Shown: positions 36,601-49,651, counted from the first letter of the stretch. The stretch is 64,000 nt of DNA from Dasypus novemcinctus (GCF_030445035.2 NC_080675.1:64806544-64870543), one strand, 5' to 3'. Notes: generated by a model from the letters alone, not told the origin. Made by a program: numbers and translations.

Positions 36601-39600
36601 TATTTGTCTCTTTGTGTCTGGCTTGTTTCACTCAACATAATGTCCTCCAGATTCATCCATGCTGTCACATAATTTACAACTTCATTTCTTCTTACAGCTG
36701 CATAATATTGCATTGTGTGAATACACCACAGTTTGCTTATCCATTCACAGGTTGATGGACACATGGGTTGTTTCCAGTTTTTGGCAATCGTGACTACTAC
36801 CACTATGAACATCAGTGTACAGATGTCAGTTTGTGTCATTGCTCACAGTTTTTCTGGGTATATGCCCAGTAGTTGTATTGCCAGGTCACATGACAAATCT
36901 ATATTCACCTTCTTTAGGACCTGCCAAACAGTTCTCCACAGTGGCTGTATCATTCTATATTCCTACCAACAGTGAATAAGTATCCCTATCTCTCCACATC
37001 TTCTCCAACACCTGTAGTTCTCTGTCTCTTTAATAATCACCATTCTGATAGGTGTGAAATGGTATCACATTGTAGTTTTGATTTGCATTTCCCTGATCAC
37101 TAGTGATCTTGAACATTTTTTCATGTTTTTTTTTTGCCATTTGTATTTTTTCTTCAGACAAATGTCTATTCAAATCTTTTACCTATTTTTTAACCATTTC
37201 ATTTGTCTTTTTATTGTTGAGTTGTAGCATTTCTTTATATATAATATATAATGAATATTAAACCTTCATTGGCCACATGATTTCCAAATCTTTTCTTCCA
37301 TTGAGTCAACTGTCTTTTCACCTTTTTGGCAAAGTCCTGTGAGGTACAAAACTCTTTAATGTTAAGGAGATCCCATTTATCTATTTTTTATTTTGTTGTT
37401 CAGACAACAAAGAAACCACCACCAACCACAAGGTCTTTAAGATGTTTCCCCCTATTTTCTTCTGGTAGTTTTATTGTCCTGACTTTATATTTAGGTCTTT
37501 GATCCATTTTGAGTTGATTCTTGTATAAGGAGTGAGATAGGGGTCCTCTGTCATCCTTTTGGTTATGGATATACATTTTTCCCAGAGCCATTTGTTGAAG
37601 ACTATTTTGCCCAGGCAATGTGGACTTGGTAGGTTTGTCAAAAACCAGTTGGTCAAAGAGGTTAGGGTTTATTTCTGTGCGCTCAATTCTCTTCCACTGA
37701 TTGATGTGTCTATTTTTATGCCAGTATCATGCTGTTTAGACTATATCTTAAAAATATAGTTTTGTAATATCCTTTAAGATTGAGGTGAAATTCCTCCCAT
37801 ATTGCCCTTCTTTTTTAGAATGCCTTTGGCTATTCAGATGCAGTTTCCCTTATAAATGAATCTGATGATTTCCTTTTCTATTTCTGTAAAGTGGGCTCTT
37901 GGAATTTTGACTGGTATTACATTGAATCTATAAATCAGTTAGGGTAGGAGTGACATCATCACAATATTTAATCTTCCCATCCATGATCACAATGTTTTTC
38001 CATTTGTTCGTGTCTTCATTGATTTCTTTTAGCATTGTTTTGTAGTTTTGTGCATATGGGTGCTGTACTTTTTGGTTAAATTGATTCCTAGGTATTCGAA
38101 TCTCTTTGTTGCTATTGTAAATGATTTTTTTTTCCTGATTTCCTCCTCAGATTGCTCAGTATGAGTGTATAGAAATATTACTGATTTTTTGAATGTTGAT
38201 CTTATATCCTGCCACTTTGCTAAATTCACTTATTAGCTCAAATATTTGTCGTAGATATTTCAGAATTTTCTAAGTATATAGTCATGTTATCCCTAAATAG
38301 TTAGAGCTTTATTTCCTCTTCTCCAATTTAGATGCTTTTTTTTTTTTTGTTTTGTCCAATTGCTCTAGCTAGAACTTTTGGCACAATGTTGAATGCCAGT
38401 GGAGACAGTGGGCACCCTTGTATTGTTCTTGACCTTAGAGAGAGAGCTTTCAACTTTTTCCATTGAGTACAATGTTCACTGTGGGTTTTTCATATATGCC
38501 CTTTATCGTATTAAGGAATTTTCCTTCTATTCCTATCTTTTGAAGTATTTTTATCAAGAAAGGATGCTGAATTTTGTCAAATGTCGTTTCTGCATCAATT
38601 TAGATAATCATGTGTTTTTTTTTTCTCTTCAATTTTTTAATGTGGTGTATTACATGAATTGATTTTCTTATGTTAAACCACTTTTACATACAAGGAATAA
38701 ATCCCACTTGGTTGTGATGTAAAACTTTTGATATGCTCTTAAATTCTATTTGCAAGTATTTTGTTGAGCATTTTTGCATCTATGTTCAGTAGAGAGATTG
38801 GTCTGGAATTTTCTTCTTGTAGTGTCTTTATCTGGCTTTGCTATTAGGGTAATGTTGGCTTCATAAAATATGTTGGGTGTTTTTACCTCATCTTCCATTT
38901 TTTGGAAGGTTTAAACAGGATAGGTGTTATTTCTTCTCTAAATGCTTGTTACAATTCATCTGTGAATCCATCTGGACCTAGAATTTTCATTGTTGGGAGA
39001 TTTTTGATGACTAATTCAATCTTTCTAAATGTCATCAATTTAAGTTCTTATATTTCTTATACCATCAGTGTAGCTTGTGCATTTATAGAAATATGTCCAT
39101 TTCATCTAGGTTGTCTAGTTTGTTGGTATACAGATTCTCATAATACCCTCTTATGATCCTTTTTATTTCTGTGGGATCAGTTGTAACATTGCTTCTTTCT
39201 TTTTATTCATTTGCACCTTCTCTCTTTTATTCTTTCTTAGTCTAGTTAAAGGTTTGTTAATTTTACCGTTCTTCTCAAAGAACCAGCTTTTCATTTTGTT
39301 GATTTCCTCTGTGGGTTTTTTTGGTTGTTGTTGTTCTCAATATCATTTATTTCTGCTCTAATTTTATTCATCTTTCCTTCTGTTTGTTTTGGGATTGGTT
39401 TGCTGTTCTTTATCTAGTTTCTCCAGTTGTTCAGTTAGATCTTTGATTTTAGCTCTTTTTTTTTTAATATATGCATGCAGGGTTATAAATTTCTCTCTTA
39501 AGACAGCTTTCACTATAAGTTTTGATAGTTCTCATTTTCATTCATCTCAATATATTTACTGAGTTCACTTGCAATTTCTTCTTTGACCCACTGATTATTT

Positions 39601-40370
39601 AGGAGTTTTGTTTTTTTTTTTTAATCCCCATACATCTATGAATTTACTTCTTTCCTGTTGATAATTATTTCCAGTTTCATTCCATTATGATCTGAGAAGA
39701 TGCTTTGTATAATTTCAATCGTTTTATATTTATTGAGAGCTGCAGTTGACCTAACATGTAGTGTATCCTGCAGAAAGATCCATGGGTACTTGAGAAGAAT
39801 GTGTAATCCACTGAGTTTGGGTCCAATGTTCTATCTACGTCTGTTAGGTCTTGCTCGTTTATCATATTGTTCAAGTTGTCTGTTTCTTTGTTGATATTCT
39901 GTCTAGTTGTTCTCCCTAATGATGTGCATGGTGTTTTGAAGTCTCCAGCTATTATTGTAGAGATGTCTATTTCTCCCTTCAGTTTTGTTAGAGTTTGCCT
40001 TATATATTTTATGGCACCATGGCTAGATACATAGATACTTATGACTGTTATTTCTTTCTGGTAGATCATGCCTTTTATTAATATATAATGGCATTCTGTA
40101 TCTCATAACATTTTTGCATTTAAAGTCTGTTTTGTCTGATATTAGTATAACTACTTCTGCTCTTTGGTTACTCTTTGTGTGGAAGATCTTTTCCAACATT
40201 TCACTTTCAGCTTGCGTCCCTGTGTCTTAGGTAAGTCTCTTCTAAGCAGTATATGGATGACTCATGTTTTGATATCCATTTTGTCAGCCTATGTCTTTTG
40301 ATTGGGGAGTTTAATAATCAGTTAATATTTGATTATTATTAGCATAATAATCAATGATAATAATATAAAG
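36601..40370 (-). pseudogene. L1 ORF2 relic (endonuclease-reverse transcriptase)
   Basis: The endonuclease segment is open at 39,677-40,069. The active-site block reads IIAGDFKTP where L1s have GDFNTP, and 'CRIHYMLG' where they have SRIDHILG, so catalytic residues are replaced. The RT catalytic YADD region falls at about 38,281-38,300 and reads FRDNM-like, also lost. The C-terminal segment 'KNWKQPMCPSTCEWISKLWC' is at about 36,730-36,790. Many stops. The short minus-strand frames listed for this area are pieces of one ORF2. Confidence 0.82.
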
Positions 40371-40539
40371 GCATTATTTACTTCCTCCATTTTATTATTT
40401 GGTTTTCATATTCTTTTGGTTACTCTTTCTGCCTTTCTTTCTTCTATACTCTCCTCTAAGCCTCTCCATCCTGTCTTTATTTAAGGCTATAAGGCATCCT
40501 TTAATATTTATTGCAAAGGTAGATTCTTTTCTATGAACT

Positions 40540-41990
40540 CTTTCAGTTTCTGTTTGTGAATGTTTTAAACTCACCTTCATATTTGAAGGACCATTTTACT
40601 GGGTAAAGAATTCTCAGGCGGAAGTTTTTCTCTTCAATAGCCTAATTGTCTCATACAACTATCTTCTCACTTCCATGGTTTCTGATGAGAAATCCACACT
40701 AAATCTTACTGGATGTATTAGTTAGCCAAAGGGGTGCTGAGGCAAAGTAGCAGAAATCTGTTGGCTTTTATGAAGGGTATTTATTTGGGGTAAAATCTTA
40801 CAGCTACAAGTCCCTGAAGAGTCCAACTCAAGGCTAATTTCTCACCAAAGTCTGTTGCCACATGTTGAAACAATATGACAGACCATCACTGCCTGGGCTC
40901 CCCTTCCTTCTTCTTAAGGCTCCCTGGGCCCAGCTTCTTCTGATTTCAGCTATAAGGTAGCATAGGGCTCATCTCTCTTCTTGCAGCTTTGGCCTTCTGA
41001 GCCTTCTCCTTTCTGTCTCATGGCAGGACTGAAATAACCAAGTTCTCTCCTCTTTCATGTTTATGGAGCTCTCTCTCTTCCTGTATCTTCTTCTGTGTCT
41101 TCCTGAATGGCCATTAATATCAACCCACCAAGGGGCAGGGACTTGACCTGAGTCATGCCTCACAGATGTGGTTGAATCAAATGCCCTAAATTAATTTAAG
41201 CAAGTAAACTTGAGAAATAGACTAGTTTACAAACAAAATTTTTCTCTTTTTGGGGGGATTCATAAATAATATCAAACTGCCACACTGGACATCCCTTTTA
41301 TGTGATGGTTTGTTTCTCTCTTGCTGCTCTCAGAATTTTCTTTCTCTTTGACATTGACATTCTGAACAGTATATGTCTTGGATTAGATCTATTCACACTT
41401 ATTTTTATTGGGGTACGGTGCACTTCTTGGACATGGAAGTTCATTTCTTTCATGAGAGTTGGGACATTTTTTGCTATTATTTCCTCATATACTCTTTCTG
41501 CCCCTTTTCCCTTTTCTTCTTCTTGAACTCCCATGACATGTACACTGTTGCTTTTTGTGTTGTTCAACTCCTTGTAACCCTGCTTTACTTTTTCCATTCT
41601 TTTCCCTCTCTGTTCTTTTCTCTCTTCAGCTGTTCTGTCTCCTGTAGCATTTATTCTTTCTTACATCTTTTTGAGTCTGCTGTTGTATATTTCTAATGTG
41701 TTTTTTATCTCACCTATCATGTCTTTCATTCCCACAAGCTCTGTTACATTTTTATTCAGCTTTTCAAATTCTTCTTTGTGATTGCACAGTGTCTTATTGA
41801 TGCCCTTTATTTCTTTAGCCATATTGTCTTTCAACTCATTGATTTTGGAAATCTGTGTGTATCTCATTGATTAGTTGACTCAAATCCTGTACCTCTTCAG
41901 TGGTAGCTTTGATACAGTCCTTTTCTTGGGCCATGTCTTCCGTTTTCTTAGTATAGTTTGTAATTTTTTGCTGATGTCATATGCTAGGCA
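40540..41990 (-). pseudogene. L1 ORF1 relic, split by an LTR
   Basis: The coiled-coil part is open at 41,661-41,867 (KINELKDNMAKEIKGINKTL, heptad-like). The RRM part is at 41,298-41,597 and contains MGVQEEEKGKGAERVYEEII and NPRHILFRM. The C-terminal end lies beyond the LTR at about 40,540-40,713. ORF1 protein binds L1 RNA as a trimer. The LTR insertion disrupts it. Confidence 0.82.
40714..41284 (-). mobile_element. Solo MaLR/ERVL-like LTR inside L1 ORF1
   Basis: 571 bp with TG...CA ends and a perfect 5-bp duplication 'ctgga' on both sides (40,709-40,713 and 41,285-41,289), as expected for ERVL/MaLR. On the minus strand the polyadenylation region 'aaataaatacccttcataaa' is followed by an end 'cccctttggctaactaatac', a MaLR-type terminus. 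No internal sequence, so it is a solo LTR. It is younger than the L1 it interrupts. Confidence 0.9.
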
Positions 41991-42922
41991 TTTGATTAGG
42001 ATGGTGGGTTTACTGAGATGCTCAATTTCTCTCTTTCTTTTGGTGGAGGCTCTGTGTTACTACTGTCTTTGACTGTTGGTTCAACCTGTTCTGGGTCTTT
42101 AGGATTGTCCTTGATAGTTGCTCTAATCTGCACCCTGGAACCAGGAATGGGTTGCATGCCCACTTCCTATGGCCTTGGGGAGGGAGGCTGTAGAGGTCAG
42201 CAAAATCCTTCTTACTTCTTTACTTTTAATTTTCTCATGTGTACTTCTGTTCTACCAGCAAATGGCACTCTTGGCAGCCCTCTCAGTTCATTGCTTGTTC
42301 AGAGAGTTTGCCACAACAGGGACCAAATCAATGTCAGAGGTACCTGCCTGGATGCTAAGAACCTTGTAATTCAAACTTTTTCAGAAGCAGTTCTCCAACC
42401 TTTACAACCACCTCACTTTTCCCAGGTAGGAGGTGCATCCTTAACAACCAGTCCCAGTCAACAGAGAGGGAAATTGAGAGGGTCAAATCTCTTTAGTCCC
42501 ATACCTGCTCCCAAGGCAAACAATTGTGGGGCGCCACCCATCCTAGAAGGGCTCATGGGACAGAGCAGACCAAATTTGTGGTTCACAAGCTATGTCAGCC
42601 TTAGGCTGTGTCCCTTTGTCTCCAGTTTCCTAAGAAGGTGGATCCCTGGAGACTCCTTGTCTGTAGCTGCCAGCTCTGAGGCCTGAGAATTCAAAGTGTC
42701 TGTAGTATGGAGGAAGGTGCTGGCATTTGCAGCTGCAGCTTTTAACTCATAGTTTTGCCAACATGTTTCCTTTCCTTTTTCCCTTTCTCTTTTGGGTGGT
42801 GTCTAAAATTCCCCTGGTGTCCTAAACCCTGAGAAATTCTTTTTTCCAGGCTGTTTCTACCTATTTTTCCAGGAGAAAAGAAAGTCCCATGTCTTTCTAG
42901 TCAGCCATCTTCTCGGAAGTCC
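41991..42922 (-). promoter_or_regulatory. L1 5' UTR (promoter region), minus strand
   Basis: GC-richer, non-coding leader between the L1 5' end and ORF1. In L1 this holds the internal pol II promoter. The 222-residue plus-strand frame at 42,018-42,686 lies antisense to it and is a chance frame: it has no domain and ends inside the UTR. Confidence 0.65.
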
Positions 42923-42934
42923 AGGTCAAGATTT

Positions 42935-44300
42935 TCAAAATAAAATTTTACTGAAGTATACCATGCATGAATGAACATACATGAACAATAAATACATAGC
43001 AAAATTTGTGAATTTGCAAAGCAAATATACATATCATACAAGGTTCCCGTACATCTCCCCATCACTAATGCCTTGCATTGTTGTGAAACATTTGTTATGA
43101 CCTATGAAACAGCATTGACAAAATATTTAAACACATAGTAATATTTAGCTCATATCTTACATTTAGTATGTATCTCCTCCTCCTCCTCCTCCTCCTGCTC
43201 CTCCTTCTCCTAATGATCAATACCCTGTATTAGTATTATATATTTGATATTCTTCAAAAGAAAACATTCTCATATTTGTCTTGGTAACCACAGTCCATCG
43301 TCACCACAGGATTCCCTGTATTATACAGTCCCATGCTTTGTACAATCCATTTAAAGTGTATACTGAAGTGCTATAATCACCCCAATCAATTTTAGAATGT
43401 TTTCATTACTCCAAATGAAAAATCTCATACCCATTTATACCTCCCTATTAATGTCCCTTAGTATTGAAAAAATATCTTCATGCCATTGTTGCAAAATATT
43501 ATAAAGTACTGTTAACTTATCCTCCATAATTTACATTAGTTATAATTTTCCCATGTATCACCATATTCTTAGCACTTCATAAAAGAGCCTTCTTATATTA
43601 ATACTATTAATCACAATCTTCATCTACCACCAAAATCCTCTTACACATTTCCTAAATTATTCTCTAGTTTCCTTTCAACTGACATTTATATCTACAGACT
43701 ACCCCTTTCAGTCATAATCACAGTTATAAATCAGCAGTGTTATATACTCACTGTAATGTGTTACTATCAACTAATCGTTTCCACACTTTTCCTGTTAACC
43801 TTTTAATAATGATACTATATTTAGTATCATCTCCCATTCTCAACTCAGCTTCTCTTTCCTAACAACTTATACTCTAGAGTTTGCCTCTGAGAGTTTAATC
43901 ATTGTATTTACTTCATATTAGTGAGACCATAAAATATTTGTCCTATTGTGTTTCACTTATTTCACTCAACATAATATCCTCTAGGTTCATCCATGTTGTT
44001 ACATGCATTCCAATTTCCTTTCTTCTTACAGGTTAACAGTGTCACTTCATAGGTACACATCATATTTTCTTTATCCATTCATTGATTGATGGACACTTCC
44101 AGTTTTGCTTTCAGTTATTCTGAATATATCCCTAGTAATGGGACTGCTGGATCATATGGCCACTCTATATTCATCTTTATGAGGTACTGCCAAACTCTCT
44201 TCCACAGAGATTGAGCCATTCTAAATTCCCACCAACAGTGAAGGAGTATTCCTGCTTCTCCACATCCTTTCCAACACTTGTAGTTTACTGGGGTTTTTTT
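42935..44300 (-). mobile_element. L1 fragment: 3' UTR plus ORF2 C-terminal end, minus strand
   Basis: The 3' end is at about 42,935 (minus-strand A-rich tail). The 3' UTR runs to about 43,900 and includes a (CTC)n tract. The ORF2 C-terminal segment follows ('ttcactcaacataatatcctctaggttcatcc' and on to about 44,290). It is 5' truncated there. A different L1 follows directly. Confidence 0.75.
43174..43210 (+). repeat. (CTC)n microsatellite
   Basis: About 12 CTC units with two interruptions, within the L1 3' UTR. Confidence 0.9.
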
Positions 44301-44302
44301 CT

Positions 44303-46980
44303 CTTTTTAAAAACAGTTTATTGAAGTATATCATTCATATATGAATATACATAAACAATAAGTATAGAGTAAAATATATGCACTTACAAAACAAACCTGC
44401 ATAACATCATACATCACCCACAACAATGTCTTTCTATTTATTTAAGTTTTCCCCTGTTTCATTTAGCAATGTTTTGTAGTTTTCTGAATACAGATACTTT
44501 ATGCCCTTGGTTAAGTTTATTCTTATATATTTGAGTCTTGTAGTTGCCAGTAATTTTTTTCTGATTTCCTCCTCAGATTGCTAATGAGTAGTGTACAGAA
44601 ATGCTACTGATTTTTTATATAAATCTTGTATCCCACCACTTTGCTGAACTTGTCTATTAAGTCTAGTAGTTTCGTTGTGGATTTTTTAGGATTTTCTAGA
44701 TATAGAATCATGTCACAAGCAAATAGCAAACTATTACTTCTTCCTTTTCTATTTGTGTGTCTTTATTTCTTTATCTAGCTTAATTTTTCTACCTAGAACT
44801 TCTAGCACAATATTGACTAACAAGTGGTGACAATGAGCATGCTTGTCACCACAGGACAAGCAGGAAAACTTTGTCTTTCACCATTGAGTACAATGCTAAC
44901 TGTATGTTTTACATATATACACTTTATCATATTGAGAAAGCCTCCCTCTATACCTTTCTTTTGGAGTGTTTTTATCAAGAAAGGGTGCTGTATTTTGTCA
45001 AATGCCTTTTTCTGCATCAATTCAGAGGATTATGTGATTTCTCTTCTTCAATTTATCGATGTTGTTGATTATACTAATTGATTTCCTTGTGTTGAATCAC
45101 CCTTGAATACCTGGGAAAAACCCACTTTATTTGTGGTATATAATTATTTTAATCTGCTTTTGGATTTGTTTGCAAGTATTTTGCTGAGGATTTTTGCATC
45201 TATATTCATTAGAGATATTGTTCTGTAATTATCTTTTTTTTTTTTTGTAGTATCCTTATCTAATTTTGATATTAGGGTGATGTTGGCTCCATAGAATGAG
45301 TTTGGGAGTATTCTTTCCTGTTTAATGTTCTGGAAGAGCTTGAGCAAGATTGGTGATAGATCAACTTTGAATGATTTGTAGAATTCACCTTTTAAATCAT
45401 CTGGTCCTGGGCATTTTATCTCTGGGAGGTTTTCTGACAACTATTTCAATCTCTTTATTTGTGATTTGTTTGTTGAGGTCTTCTATTTCTTCTAAGGTCA
45501 GGGTATGTGGTTTGTGTGTTTCTAGGAATTTGTCCATCTCATCAATCTTGTCTAGTAGTTTGTTGCATACAATCGTTAACAGTATCTTCTTATGATTTCT
45601 ATTATTTCTGCAGAGCCAGTGGTAATGTCCATCTTCTCATTTCTAATTTTATTTATTTACATCTTCTCTCTTTCTCTCTCTCTATTTTTGTCAGTCTAAC
45701 TAAGGGTTTGTTGATTTTGATGATCTTCTTAAAGAACAAAATTCTGTTGTTTTTTTAAAATTCTCTCAATTGTCTTGTTTTTTGTTCTCATTTTCCTTTA
45801 TTTCTGATCTGATCTTTATATTTCTTTCCTGTGGCTTGACTTAGGATTAATTTGCTGTTCTTTTTCTAATTCCTCCTGGTATGCTATTAGGGTTTGATTT
45901 TAACTCTTTCTTCTATGTCAATATAAGCTATGAATTTCCCTCTCAATGCTGCCTTTGGTGTGTCCCATAGGTTTTGGTATTGATTTCCAGCTTCATTCCA
46001 TTATGATCAGAGGAAGTGTTTTTTCATAATTTCAGTCTTTTTTAAATTTATTGAGACCTGTTCTATAACCCCATCATTTATTCTATCCTGGAGAAGGATC
46101 CATAAGTGTTTGAGAAGAATTTATATCCTGCTGTTTTGGGGTGTAATGCTTTATAATTGTCTGTTATGTTTAGCTCATTTAACATATTATTCAAGCTCTC
46201 TATTTATCCTCTGCCCTGATGTTCTATCCAATACTGAGAGTGATGTATTAAAGTTTCCAACTATTATTGCACAGACATCTAATTCTACCTTCAGTTATGC
46301 CAGTGTGTGCCTCATGTATATTGGGGGATCCAATTTAGGTGCATAAATATTTATTATAAATATCAAAATCGGGCCAGGAACTTACTAATTAGGGGCAGAT
46401 TTTCTTCCAGGATTTCAGGTTAAGAAGGACTTATAAGTCATTTTTCTCTTGCAGTTTCCCAGCTGGTCAAAGATGGCACTCATCAGGGAATCTTGCCATG
46501 GAGGTATTTCTTTCAACATCTGCTTGCTAGTGTTTGTAGTTTGGGCAAAACCAAGATTCAACGTGGGCTCTGCTAGTCAAATTCACTGAAGAAAACCTTC
46601 TCCTTCCTCCTTCATACTTTCCCTTTTCTCAGGGAGGAAGACATCTGTTCCCCTCTCAGTAGCTGCAGTGAGCCATGAGTTTTATCCAGCCTGCACACCT
46701 TGAAGCTGGGGGATTGTCCTTACCAGCCACCATGGGGGGTTAGTAACTCATGGTTGTCATTTGGGTTCTTTATCTCTCTGTCCCTCACTCTCCTGGGGGT
46801 TGTACAGCATTATTCTGGTCTACTGACCCCCAAAGCAGGTCCCTCAGATGGCTTTTGGCCCTTTCTCCACTGTTTTTGTGAACCCCACCTTCTTACTCCA
46901 ATGCCATTTTTCCAGTACTCCTTTCAATTGACTTTTCAAATTGTCTTACCCTTAACTATTGCTAAATTTGCTTACTACTT
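44303..46980 (-). mobile_element. L1 with internal deletion, minus strand
   Basis: The first 125 bases (44,303-44,428) repeat the L1 3' tail seen at 42,935-43,060. The sequence then jumps straight to the RT-core part of ORF2 (about 44,430-46,370, with QKKAFDKIQHPFLIKTLQKKGIEGG at 44,950-45,020 and [14 protein letters not shown] at 45,380-45,420). It ends in 5'-UTR-like sequence without ORF1 (about 46,380-46,980). The ORF2 C-terminus, most of the 3' UTR and ORF1 are missing. 'gtagtttact' at its left and 'gtagtttgct' at its right may be the target duplication. Confidence 0.65.
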
Positions 46981-46984
46981 TTAG

Positions 46985-47960
46985 AAGAGTTTGGGTAGTT
47001 TGCTTTAACTTTATTTTCCAATTTTGACAGGGTTAAGACAAAAAAATCGATTTTTGATATTGATGTTGTGTTCTGCAACATTGATAAATTCAGTTTTCAT
47101 AGCTACTAGAATTTTTTGTAGATTTCCTAGGGTTTTCAAAATATAAAATAGCTCATGTGTAGAAGTGGAAAGACAGTTTTACTTCTTTCTTTCTAATACC
47201 TATTTCTTTTATTTTTATTCATTGCCTTATTCCACTTGTCATCCAGTAAAATTATTGAATTAATAGAGAAGGAAATTATTTTCCTTTTTCCTGATTTCAG
47301 GTGGAAAGCATATACTATTTTACATTAATATGATATTTGACACAGATATTTTTATATTACTTGATCCATTTGATTATCTTTACTTCTATCTTTGGTTTGT
47401 TGAGAACCTTATCTATGACAAGATGTTGAATTTTGTTATTTTTTAATCAATAGGCATGACTATTGTTTCTCAAAAGTTGTTGCATATTAAATGAATCCTA
47501 CTTTCTTAGAAAAACACACATTTTCTAGTAATGTATGATCTATTTCATATATTGTTACATTCATTTGATAATACTTTTTAAGTAATGTTTGGATCTATTT
47601 TATCTATTATATATAACATATTACATATATAATGTATAAAGTAGTGATATTCACTTGTACTTTTTTCTTCTGGACTATCTTTGTCTGTTTTACTATCAGA
47701 GATATATTTGCTAAGAAAATGGGCTCAAAATACTTGTTCCTACTCTATTTTCTGAAATATTTGTATAATATTGTTGTTATCAGTGTTTTAAATGTTAGAT
47801 TCACTAGTGAAGCTATATGGGCCTAGAGTTATCTTTGTGGGAATTTTTTCAATTAAAATTTCAATTTCTTTAATAAATATAATGCTATTCAGGTCTTCAT
47901 AGTTCTTATATTAGTTTTTTTCTACTTTGTGTTTTATAGTTTATTTATTCAGATTTTTGA
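46985..47960 (-). mobile_element. Ancient L1 ORF2 fragment, minus strand
   Basis: In reverse it follows the L1 ORF2 order: 'ttgatgttgtgttctgcaac', 'cctagggttttcaaaatata', 'gacaagatgttgaattttgt', 'tggatctattttat'. It is far more diverged than its neighbours. Confidence 0.6.
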
Positions 47961-48597
47961 GTGGATGGCAGGTGAACAAAATTAAAAGATTCATAGATCC
48001 GATAACCAGTTGCTGACAATTGCAAAAAGTTTTATTTCTCTAAGAGTAATTGCAAGGTTACTTTACAATTATCATAGTACCCAAAGGTACACATTTCATA
48101 TTCTATTATAATATGTATCTCCATTCTCCTACGTGTCCTCTGGCTTTAGTAAACAATGTATTTGCACATTTTAGGTTACTCTTAGCTCTTCCCTGACATA
48201 GACATGTGTTTCCCCCTACACAGTCTAAGATATGGAGGGCCTGGAGACTTTCTATTTTACTGCCCTGCCCTTACATATCAGCAGATCCCTCACACCACTA
48301 TACAATAAGCATCTGAAGTGCCCAGGTGGTTCTCTCAGGTCTCCCTACAGCCTTCAACATGAAGGAGATAAGATTTCTAGATCCTGGGTTTACTAAGGCC
48401 TAAGTCATTAATCCAATTGTCAATAGCTAATATTGGAAGCATGGTTAACTGCTAAGGGAATATTCTGGTTTTCCACCAAGATTTAAGAGGGGAAATAGCT
48501 CTATATGTAAAACTAGAACATTATTGCTATGGACCAAAGAGAAGATTCTGAGATGCACATACAAAAGTAACAGTGAAATTAAGGTAATTATAGGTAA
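47961..48597. other. Non-coding DNA right of L1 pile
   Basis: No repeat or gene recognised. It forms the left flank of the class I ERV. Confidence 0.4.
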
Positions 48598-49195
48598 TGT
48601 CAAGAGGCACTGGGAGGTCTTGGAGAAAGTCCTCTATCTAGGGTAGGAGGGTTCTTCACATAGTCATGAGAAATAATTCAAGAACTAGTCCAGGAGAATT
48701 TAATGTAAAGGGAAAGTATTCACTAGTCCAAGGACTAGTAGCAGGAGAATTTAATGTGAAGGGAAAGTATACACTCAAGACAGGAGTGTGGGTGTGCTCA
48801 TATGAGTTGCACGAGTCATGCCTGCTAGAGCTGGGGTGCTGCTTTATTAAGGCTGGGCTCCCCATCTCTTCTTCTCTTTCCATGCAAATGAGGACTTGTA
48901 AGTCCCAATGTTCTCATTGGTCTGCCTTATTCAAAAGAAGGATTGTAAACTAAAACTTTTTACTGATTCTGTATTCCTGCCAGAGTGGGAACTGTCCAGA
49001 AGAGACATTGGTGAAGTCTGTGGTGATAGGTGATAGGTGGGCATTTGGTCATCTGGTATGTTCTGGCAGCACTAGGTCTTGGGCAGGTGGTTTTCCACTG
49101 TGGTTAGGTATTATCTGATGGTACGTTTCCTTTGGTCCTCCTCCTTTGCCAAGTTATCTTCCTACCTTTCCCTACTTCATTCCCCACTCAGAGAA
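48598..49195 (-). repeat. 3' LTR of class I ERV
   Basis: R/U5 aligns with the 5' LTR at 63,761-64,000: 'cactcctgtcttgagt', 'ggggagcccagcctt', 'tttctccaag'. The polyadenylation signal AATAAA is at 48,843-48,848 on the minus strand. The end reads '...cctcttgaca'. U3 lies to the right. Its start is not fixed because the L1 insertion abuts it and the polypurine tract cannot be placed. An internal near-duplicate of about 50 bp lies at 48,683-48,785. Confidence 0.82.
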
Positions 49196-49507
49196 TTCCA
49201 TCCCTTATTTTTTTAATATATTTTTTAAAGAAGCTTTTGATTACATACATGTTACATAAAAAATATAGGGGATTTCTATCTACCTCACTCCATCCCTCTT
49301 CCACACTTTTCCCCATAAATAATATCTTTCATTCATGTGGTAAATTTGTTACAATTGAACACACATTAAAGTATTGCTACTAACCATGGCCTATAGTTTA
49401 CATTATGGTTTATACCTCACACTGTACAATTTTATAGATTTAGACAAAATGTATAATGGCTTGTATCCATACTGCGGCGGCTTGCTCGGTCAGTAGAGGT
49501 GGGGTCT

Positions 49508-49625
49508 GGCTGCGGACGAGGGGTCGGTCCAGCTCTGGACAAGGGGTCGGTCCCGCTTGGGACGAGGGGTCGGTCCCACTTGGGACAAGGGGTCGGTCCG
49601 GCAGCAGACGAGGGATCGGTCTCAC
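49508..49625 (-). repeat. Tandem repeat in U5 of solo LTR (about 23-24-bp unit)
   Basis: About five imperfect units built on 'gacgaggggtcggtcc' followed by a variable spacer. Confidence 0.85.
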
Positions 49626-49651
49626 AGGGGTTGCGCGGTTCGGCTGACAGG

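Larger units (their letters stand above)
36180..42922 (-). mobile_element. Near full-length L1, minus strand, with LTR in ORF1
   Basis: Complete order on the minus strand. The 5' end 'ggacttccgagaagatggct' is at about 42,900-42,922, the usual L1 start. The 5' UTR runs to about 41,990, ORF1 occupies about 40,540-41,990 (split by a MaLR-like LTR), ORF2 about 36,600-40,370, and a 3' UTR with a strong G-rich tract (C run on plus at about 36,270-36,282) ends near 36,180. Without the LTR it is about 6.2 kb, a full L1 length. ORFs are broken. Confidence 0.88.

Noticed and set aside
42018..42686. 222-residue plus-strand frame
   Set aside because: Antisense to the 5' UTR of a minus-strand L1; no domain or family resemblance.
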